Of a DNA stretch of 64,000 nucleotides, positions 55,438 to 64,000 are shown piece by piece (the first letter of the stretch is position 1; every line of letters starts with the position of its first letter). Below the pieces are notes generated by a model, which worked only from the letters and a program-made list of their open reading frames with translations, was not told the origin of the DNA and did no database searches. The translations under genes were made by a program, and so were the position numbers. Source of the DNA: Fomitopsis serialis (taxonomy: Eukaryota; Basidiomycota; Agaricomycetes; Polyporales; Fomitopsidaceae); NCBI RefSeq assembly GCF_022376445.1, contig NW_025955144.1, positions 1-64,000 on the forward strand, in the 5' to 3' direction.

Positions 55438-55998
55438 TCAGAACAAGACATGATCTAGTCCGACATCATGCAGAGTAGACGATATGTCAGGAGCCAGGGT
55501 GCTACGCGAGAACAACTCACTATACAGGCGACCATCTGAATTGGAGAAGAGCGTGTACACCTTGAGCGGCGGTACAAGAAACGTCCGATGATGTGGCGAA
55601 ATAAGCCGCCACGAACATGCCCCCATACCGAGGCCAGGCGATATCTGAAGGAGTGAACCGCCACACCATACGCTTTCGTGAGGTCCAAGATAGCCGGTCA
55701 CTCCTGTCGCCTCAACTGGAAGGATCCACACGAACACTTACCGGCACGCTGGCGTAAGAGTTGCGTCCGTTAAACCCTCGAGGCGTGGCGAGTCGCGCAC
55801 CCACAATCTCAGACATCCGAAGTGACCGATGGGCCGCCAGTTGGACGGTGTGATGGAGTCTATTGATTTTGCGCCGAGGGTCTCTGTAGGCGTACTGGAC
55901 AATACGGGAGACTTACGAGGTGCTCGACTGCGAATCGACCACCATGGCTTCGGCGCATGTATGCACCATTTCTTGTGCTTCCGACCGCGAGTCAACAC
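55438..55998 (-). CDS. Possible small spliced gene, unrecognised
   Basis: Two minus-strand blocks look coding: SIDSITPSNWRPIGHFGCLR and LRLWVRDSPRLEGLTDATLT (55998-55738), then VEATGVTGYLGPHESVWCGG, LLQISPGLGMGACSWRLISP and HHRTFLVPPLKVYTLFSNSD (55720-55438). They abut in neighbouring frames with a donor-like GTAAGT at about 55743 on the minus strand. The true start is not clear, and no family is recognised. Confidence 0.35.
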
Positions 55999-56814
55999 TC
56001 AAAAGATTGGAAAGATGATCCTGAAGCACGGCCCGAATGACAGTAGTGAGTATAGCTGGAAGCCGTTACACACCGAACTACATTCCCGACCGCGCGGTGT
56101 GGTCTTTCACGTAGGCTACCGACCAGAGTTTCAGTGGTCTAAGCGGAAGTCGGCCGACTCGGAGTCGTGTGCTGCACTGCGAGACAGTCTCAATCTGAGA
56201 CTAAGGCTGGGCTGCTGAGTGACCAGCACGACAATAGGCCGTTGCGCATGAGCTTGGTACATATCGGATGCAGACGCTGAGCGCTGAGGCCCAGGCCTAG
56301 GCCATTGGGACCGATCGCTGCCGCATCGGCAGCTGCGACGCTCGACCCGGCGCGCAACGACCGTAGTCGACTGCTTGGAGCGCGAGGAGAGTGCTCGGAT
56401 GAGAGCCGAGGAATCGAGGGCAAGGGTGGCCCGTGTACGTCGTCGAACACAGCGAAGAGGAAGGCGCAGACTGGCGCCCATTGTCGAATACGGAGCGGAT
56501 GATGAGGGACCTACGTCATACATCGATCGCCCGCCCAGCCCGTGCTCGCCGTGCTGCTCGTCGCTGGCCGCGGCGGTGGCGGCGACCAGGGCTGCGGGCT
56601 CGATCGAATGAGAGACGAGAGATGGTCGAGGGCAGTGGGGGTGGGAAGAGGGAGGCGTGGAGAGCGAGGATGGAGGCATGACGGGATGCTGACATAAGCA
56701 GGGCCGCTCCACGGGTCTTTTGGGAGGGCTGGGGCGGCGAGTATTGAGACTGCCACCACCGCGACAACCGAGCCGCGTCCATCCTCTCCTCCCCTCTCCG
56801 CCACTCCGCTCACC
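55999..56814. other. Upstream region of HOG1
   Basis: Contains the second copy of the dispersed repeat and then the HOG1 promoter. GC-rich frames on both strands overlap, and none has features of a gene. Confidence 0.5.
56225..56430. repeat. Dispersed repeat, copy 2
   Basis: Partner of 53640-53900, with the same landmark blocks (GGTACATATCGGATGCAGAC, GGCAGCTGCGACGCTCGA). It is shorter by several deletions and is non-coding. Confidence 0.7.
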
Positions 56815-58733
<1,919 letters not shown>

Positions 58734-59562
58734 AGGCTGCCTCCGCCCGACCGCGAGCCCCCAGACCGGCTCGGACTGCACCCCCCCTCCCCTCCCATTC
58801 CGCGCGCAGGCGCGGTACTGACGACCCGACGACCCACGAATTCGCATCGCAACGCATCCTCGATCCATCCGCTACCTGTACACGGTTTTCCTCTCCTCCT
58901 TCTCTCGTCTCGTCTCGTCTCGTCTCGTCTCCTCGTTTTGTGCCTCTGTCGTGTATGTGTGGCGCATATCCGTAGCATCGCGTGTTAATATCTTCGAGCT
59001 CATCCCTCCGGCCGCCCCTCCCTCTCCTCAGTGCCCCCTTTTTCTTTCTTGTGTTCGTGCACGCTCGCTCCCTCGGACGTACTACGTGATCACGGTGTAT
59101 CGCTTATCAGACTCAGACTCAGACTCGGCCCACTCCACAGAAGCAGAAGCAGGAGCGGAAGTAAAGAAGTGAAGCAGTAAAGAATCGCGGTGTAGGGGTA
59201 ATCTGGCGGGCCCGCGTACACGTATGGGTTGTAGCTTGGAGACGCGTGCGGTGCCTGTGTAATCTTGTGCGTATGTACATCCGCGGCGGCATGCATGTTC
59301 ATATATACGATAGGCTTCATACTTGTCTCAATAGATGCGCGGAGCACGGAACGCGAAACACGTCACGGTGTGCGTCATGCCTAGGGGAGGCGGGCTGGGA
59401 TTCGGAAGCAGAAGTTGTGTGTGGTCATTGACACGCCCTTGTAATACATACATATCGTACACGCATCGAGTCCAACTTCAGGTAATTATAACGGCACATG
59501 TCCTCAGACTCCGTCAAAGTTCATCGATGCATCCTCCGAGTCCTCATGAGCCCACAACCGTT
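58734..59562. other. 3' flank of HOG1, up to the copia LTR
   Basis: It contains the TCGTC microsatellite and a run of AGACTC repeats (about 59107-59125). Short frames only. No RNA gene was recognised. Confidence 0.5.
58903..58934. repeat. Pentanucleotide microsatellite (TCGTC)n
   Basis: Six or so CTCGT units in a row in the 3' flank of HOG1. Length may vary between strains. Confidence 0.85.
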
Positions 59563-59900
59563 GTGTCGGAATGTTAGATCCGTGTAGATAGAATTGTACT
59601 AACAGAACTCACCTTAGACTCGAGGCCGATATGCGGTCCTCGTCATATGCTCGCGCCGGCGCTTATCGCCGGCTGTACATCGCCCGCCTTAGACGGTAGC
59701 CTCGAGGCTACCGTGTGCGACGTGCGCCGTCCGACGCCGTCGTATCAGATCAGTACCTGTACGTGTATAAGTAGATAGACAAAGCCAATGCTTACCTTAG
59801 AGTTTTCCTCCCGAGCTCTCCGGTCTGCGCCCCGACCCTCAAGCACCTGCGTCGCGCCGAGTCGATACTCGCCGCCGTTCCATCACGTCGTATACGCGAT
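59563..59900 (+). mobile_element. 5' LTR of a copia element (end approximate)
   Basis: TGTCGGAATGTTAG at 59563 has the usual TG start. The segment includes inverted pairs such as GGCGCTTATCGCC and GTAGCCTCGAGGCTAC (about 59695-59711), typical of LTR regulatory structure, and ends just before the primer-binding site at 59901. The terminal CA could not be fixed, because the 3' LTR is outside the window. Confidence 0.6.
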
Positions 59901-59918
59901 AGGTTATGAGCCCCGCTC
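59901..59918 (+). other. Primer-binding site complementary to the anticodon arm of initiator tRNA-Met
   Basis: AGGTTATGAGCCCCGCTC is complementary to GCTCATAACC plus stem bases, the anticodon loop and stem of initiator tRNA-Met. Priming from a half tRNA-iMet is known for Drosophila copia and some yeast elements. The site lies about 55 bp before the gag start codon. Confidence 0.65.
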
Positions 59919-59972
59919 TTCGAGCTTAGGGTCTATCTTCGTGCGCTTTTTGTCCCATTTTCGGACCCCTGT

Positions 59973-62900
59973 ATGCCAGCAAAGTTCCTCGCCTACCCGC
60001 AGACCGTTCCATTAGTCACCACCGTTCGTCGAGCCACTCGCGCCTACCTTCAGCAAACCGGACACACCGTTTCCGAGCTCGACGACCTCCCTCCGTACGA
60101 TCGCCGCGATCTACCCTTCCCAGACGACGACGACTCGGACGAAGAACTCACCTCTGGTTCGTCTCCGAGCTCTCCATCCTCTATCCGCGAGCCATCCCCT
60201 GCCCCTGTCCAACCTCAACCTTCCGAACCCTCGGCTTCGCCCTCGCCACCACCCAGCCCCCCACCATCCATCCGAGTCCAGCGTCGCGCGATGTCTACGA
60301 CCGTTGCGAAAGAGTTCTCGGAGGTCCCGAAGCTTGCTGCTGACGGACAGAACTACCGCCTGTGGATTCGGCGTGTACGTGTTGCTGCGAGTGCTTGCGA
60401 TGGCGACGACCTCTTGACCACGGCGCCTGATGACGACAGCGCGAAGCTTCACGCGCAGATGCGCAACGCGATTACGCAGAAGCTACCGGACGCGATCTTC
60501 GTCAAATACGACGACAACACCACTGTCGCTTCGATACTCACCGACCTCGACAAGGAGTTTGGGCAGTACACTGCTGCCCACGAGGCCTGGACCGAGGCGC
60601 GTCTTTTCTCGTTGAAGTGCACGGACGAGCGAAAGGTCCGGCAGCACCTAGACAAGCTCGCTCAGCTTCGGAAGGAGCTCGGCGAGATGGGCACGACAAT
60701 TGAGGAGAAGACGTACATCAATGCCATTACCACCTCCATTCCCCGTTCCTTTTCTCACATCGTCACTGCGCTCAACACAGCTGTGACCCTTTTCAACTCG
60801 ACCCTCTCCACTGGCCAGACCCCGCGCGTCGTGACTGCGAGCGAGATCATTGCCGCGTTACGCTCCGAGGCGGATACCCGCAACCTTCAAAAGCCGAAGG
60901 CTGGCGAGCGATCCGAGACCGCGATGACTGCGTCAACGAGCCGTAGTGGAGGGAACCGCGGATCCGGACGTGGTAGATCCGGAGGTCGTGGTCGAGGACG
61001 TGGGCGTGGGGGAGCCTCCGGGAAGTCGCAGGATACGTCGCCAGCGTCCTCGGACAAGGACGTGACGTGCTTCAAGTGCGGAGGCAAGGGCCACCGCGCG
61101 AATGTCTGTCCGAGCGCGTCGAGCCAGCGTCGACCTGCGAAGCCAAAGGAGAGCGCGTCGACAGCGCAGGCTTCTGGGTCCTCGGCCGACAAGGCTGCTA
61201 CGCCGAATGTTGCAATGGCCTCGGAGGCTCAGTCCGCCTTCATCGAGGAGGTGTGGAGCGCGATCTCGGATGAGGTTGCCCCTGGCGCGTTTGAGCGAGT
61301 CGAGATAGACTGTTCCGAATTGGCGGAGCAGTGCGAGCTTTCTGCTTTCTCGCCCATTCCTGCCGTCGCTGCTGCTGCTGACGACTCGGGTGCTGTTGAC
61401 TCGGGTCTCCGCGTTGACATCTACGACTCTGGAGCCTCTCGCCATATGACCCCACACCGAGACCGCCTTGTCAACTTCCGCTCCATCACCCCGCACCCTA
61501 TCCGTGCTGCGAACTCGCAAGTCTTCCATGCGACAGGCGAAGGCAACATGCTGATTCGCCAGACCTGGAAGTACACGGAGGACGAGAGTCTCACTCGCGC
61601 TGTGCATATGAAGCTGCGAAACGTCTTGTATGCTCCTGGGATGCATGCGACCTTGATCTCGCTGGGCTGTCTCGACAGCGAAGGTTACTATTGGTCAGGC
61701 GAAAAGGGCGAACTCACCATATGCAATAAGAACTACGATATCATCGGTGTCATCCCCCGCGAGAACAACCTCTACCGTGTTTATCACCCCCCACCCGCCG
61801 ACGCCAACGCTGCCTCCACCCCGCTTCGACGCATGTCCCTTGCCGATCTTCACCAGTCGCTGGCCCACGTAAATTACGGATATCTTGAGCAGATGGCGAA
61901 GTCGGGTCGTATCAATGGGATTGTCGTCACGGACTATAACAAGCCCGAGTGCCCGACTTGCCTGCAAGCGAAGGCTCGTCGTGCTGTGATTGCGCCTTTG
62001 CGCGAGTCGCCGCGAGCTGAACGTTTCGGCGACCATGTCCATATGGACACTTGGGGGCCTGCGTCCGTCATGACGATTGACCGCTGTCGCTATTTCCTCA
62101 CCCTCGTTGATGACCATGGCCGCTGGCTAGACACACCCTTGCTGCGTATGAAGAGTGAAGCTTTTGCGAAGTATGTTGCCTACGACTCTCGCCTCACCAC
62201 TCAGCTCGGCTACTCCCGAAAGGTCGCCCAATCCGACCGCGGTGGCGAATTCTTATCCAACGACTTCTCTGTCTACCTCGAGCGAAATGGCACAATGCGG
62301 AAGCTCACTGTCCATGACACACCACAGCACAATGGTGTTGCCGAGCGCGTTCATGGGACTATCCTGAATGGCATACGAGCCTGTCTCATCTCGTCAGGCC
62401 TGCCGAAATGGCTCTGGGGTGAAGCCTTACGATACTGCACCTATGTCTACAACCGGACGCCTCGGCGTGCTCTCAGTGGAAAGTCGCCTTATGAAGTTCG
62501 TTACGGGCATCCACCTGACGTCTCCAACATGCACCCATGGGGTTGCATCGTCTATGTCCGTGTTGATGCACCCTCGAAGCTCGACGCACGCGGTCAACCT
62601 GCTCGTTGGCTCGGGCTCGATCCCACGTCCAACGGTCACCGTGTCTATTGGCCTGAGGAGCGCAAGATCAGTGTCGAGCGCGATGTTGTTTTCAGCTCAG
62701 AGTCTCCGCGCGTCGAGGGGGAGCTGGATGTTGATATTGGACCTATCAATGATGACGACGCGGCAGAGCCTCCTGCGAAGCGTGCTCACCGGGACCCTTC
62801 TCCGAGTCCTGAGCACGACACAGACATCTTCGAGCCAGAACCTTCTCTTGAGCCTGGCGAAATCTACGAGCCAGTTCATCCCGACATTGTCACTGGAAAG

Positions 62901-64000
62901 CGCAAGCGCACACCGAGTGCGAAGGCTCGCGACATCTTAGAAGGACGAGCTGTAAGCTCTGTCGCTGATGCACCACCCTTTCCTGAACCTGGAAGTTTCC
63001 CTTCTGAGGAGTTCATCGCATACTTCGTCGAGGCTGCTACGTCTGAAGCTCTCGGATTCGATCCGCGCACTGTCGCTGAAGCGAGACGCCGGCCTGATTG
63101 GCCGAAGTGGCTCGAGGCCATGTACGACGAGATTCGTCGACTCATCTCTCGCAACAGCTGGGTCTTTGAGGATCCGCCAGACGACATGACAGATATCAAT
63201 GAAGTCGGCACGAAGTGGGTCTACCGCACGAAGCGAGACGCGCAGAATCGCATCAACTCCTACCGTGCTCGTCTCGTGGCTCAGGGTTACACCCAGGTCG
63301 ACGGCATCGACTATTACTCCGACGAGACCTTCGCAGCTGTCTGTAAGCTGACCTCTGTCCGCGCTATCCTCACCATGGCTGCTCGCAAGGGTTGGCACAC
63401 CCACCAGATCGACGTCAAGAGTGCATACCTCTATGGCAAGCTCAATGACGATGAGCGCATCTACCTCCGTCCACCGCCCTTCATCAAGCTCGATGGCCTG
63501 AAGCCTGGCCAGCTGATCCGAGCACGTGTCCCAATCTACGGACTGAAGCAAGCCGGTCGTCGCTGGTATGAAGTCCTCAAAGCAACTCTCTTAGGCTTCA
63601 AGTTCGTCCGCATCGAGCATGATCACGCCGTTTTCGTCCGCCGCCATCCAGACGGCAACATCGACATCATCTTCGTTCACGTCGACGACATGACACTTGT
63701 ATGCTCACTGCTTGCGAATCTGGTCCGTCTCAAGGCTGAAATCAGCTCGAAACTCGACATCACCGACAACGGCGAACTTCACTGGCTACTCGGCATCGAG
63801 ATCAAGCGTGACTGGGCACGTCGCACGATCGCCTTATCCCAGCGCGCATACATCGAGTCCATACTTGACCGATATGGGTTCGCTGACGCAAAGCCGCTCT
63901 CTCAGCCGATGGACACACACACACGCCTGTCGAAGGACCAGTCGCCCGTCACTCCCGAAGATTTCGCACTCATGCGAAACAAACCCTACCGCGAAGCCGC
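59973..64000 (+). CDS. Ty1/copia gag-pol polyprotein (open at the window edge)
   Basis: One frame runs without a stop from ATG 59973 to the end of the window (1,342 codons). Order of domains: gag (FSEVPKLAADGQNYRLWI, ARLFSLKCTDERKVRQHLDK), a zinc knuckle CFKCGGKGHRANVC at residues about 366-379, aspartic protease DSGASRHM at about 485, a GAG-pre-integrase part (SLADLHQSLAHVNYG), integrase with Asp692 (HMDTWGP), Asp755 (QSDRGGEF) and Glu791 (GVAERVHG; 35 residues apart), and reverse transcriptase (KWVYRTKRDAQNRINSYRAR, YLYGKLN). The RT catalytic box is FVHVDDM near residue 1236, where Ty1/copia usually has YVDD. RNase H and the 3' LTR lie beyond the edge. A long uninterrupted frame suggests a recently active copy. 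Alternative starts exist at 60291. Confidence 0.92.
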   Translation, partial: MPAKFLAYPQTVPLVTTVRRATRAYLQQTGHTVSELDDLPPYDRRDLPFPDDDDSDEELTSGSSPSSPSSIREPSPAPVQPQPSEPSASPSPPPSPPPSIRVQRRAMSTTVAKEFSEVPKLAADGQNYRLWIRRVRVAASACDGDDLLTTAPDDDSAKLHAQMRNAITQKLPDAIFVKYDDNTTVASILTDLDKEFGQYTAAHEAWTEARLFSLKCTDERKVRQHLDKLAQLRKELGEMGTTIEEKTYINAITTSIPRSFSHIVTALNTAVTLFNSTLSTGQTPRVVTASEIIAALRSEADTRNLQKPKAGERSETAMTASTSRSGGNRGSGRGRSGGRGRGRGRGGASGKSQDTSPASSDKDVTCFKCGGKGHRANVCPSASSQRRPAKPKESASTAQASGSSADKAATPNVAMASEAQSAFIEEVWSAISDEVAPGAFERVEIDCSELAEQCELSAFSPIPAVAAAADDSGAVDSGLRVDIYDSGASRHMTPHRDRLVNFRSITPHPIRAANSQVFHATGEGNMLIRQTWKYTEDESLTRAVHMKLRNVLYAPGMHATLISLGCLDSEGYYWSGEKGELTICNKNYDIIGVIPRENNLYRVYHPPPADANAASTPLRRMSLADLHQSLAHVNYGYLEQMAKSGRINGIVVTDYNKPECPTCLQAKARRAVIAPLRESPRAERFGDHVHMDTWGPASVMTIDRCRYFLTLVDDHGRWLDTPLLRMKSEAFAKYVAYDSRLTTQLGYSRKVAQSDRGGEFLSNDFSVYLERNGTMRKLTVHDTPQHNGVAERVHGTILNGIRACLISSGLPKWLWGEALRYCTYVYNRTPRRALSGKSPYEVRYGHPPDVSNMHPWGCIVYVRVDAPSKLDARGQPARWLGLDPTSNGHRVYWPEERKISVERDVVFSSESPRVEGELDVDIGPINDDDAAEPPAKRAHRDPSPSPEHDTDIFEPEPSLEPGEIYEPVHPDIVTGKRKRTPSAKARDILEGRAVSSVADAPPFPEPGSFPSEEFIAYFVEAATSEALGFDPRTVAEARRRPDWPKWLEAMYDEIRRLISRNSWVFEDPPDDMTDINEVGTKWVYRTKRDAQNRINSYRARLVAQGYTQVDGIDYYSDETFAAVCKLTSVRAILTMAARKGWHTHQIDVKSAYLYGKLNDDERIYLRPPPFIKLDGLKPGQLIRARVPIYGLKQAGRRWYEVLKATLLGFKFVRIEHDHAVFVRRHPDGNIDIIFVHVDDMTLVCSLLANLVRLKAEISSKLDITDNGELHWLLGIEIKRDWARRTIALSQRAYIESILDRYGFADAKPLSQPMDTHTRLSKDQSPVTPEDFALMRNKPYREA

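Overview
The window reads as nuclear DNA of a filamentous basidiomycete, most likely an Agaricomycete. Genes are GC-rich and densely split by short introns (about 50-65 nt, GT..AG), and the recognisable proteins are fungal: a Hog1 MAP kinase, an ArAE_2/FUSC-type membrane protein, a Ubp2-like deubiquitinase, a KRE6/SKN1-type glucan-synthesis membrane protein and HAM1-like and F-box proteins. Ty1/copia retrotransposons sit at both ends. Species-level placement is not possible from the sequence alone.

Layout. 1-2.2 kb: an array of short GC palindromes, then the 3' end of a copia element with its LTR. 3.8-17.1 kb: conserved housekeeping block with LSM6 (-), a 12-exon ArAE/FUSC membrane protein (+), an M17 leucyl aminopeptidase (+) and a large Ubp2-like deubiquitinase (-). 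18-25 kb: a possible unrecognised gene, two paralogous small three-exon genes, and arginase (-) between them; the last arginase exon and its downstream flank are repeated 1.2 kb away. 26.7-27.7 kb: a KRE6/SKN1-type N-terminus without its catalytic domain. 29.5-36 kb: an intact F-box-like gene, its decayed paralogue, a lineage-specific gene, and a decayed copy of the second half of LSM6 with its 3' flank. 36.4-38.8 kb: a HAM1-like gene whose reading frame switches many times. 40.6-41.9 kb: aldo-keto reductase. 42.1-55 kb: accessory region with five full-length genes and two fragments of one phosphotransferase-like (APH-fold) kinase family, arranged around an exact-length 1,895-bp inverted repeat whose two arms each carry the same unrecognised spliced gene. 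56.8-58.7 kb: HOG1. 59.6-64 kb: a copia element with 5' LTR, a primer-binding site matching the anticodon arm of initiator tRNA-Met, and a gag-pol frame open to the window edge.

Nothing here is an operon. The main story is local duplication: at least five kinds of segment (LSM6 3' half, F-box gene, small three-exon gene, arginase tail, kinase genes) occur twice or more, some nearly identical and some decayed. The most unusual structure is the inverted repeat plus kinase array at 42-55 kb. A second theme is single-base gaps in otherwise conserved exons (ArAE, arginase, HAM1-like). In the two best-resolved cases the missing base sits in a T run, so they may be sequence errors rather than real mutations.
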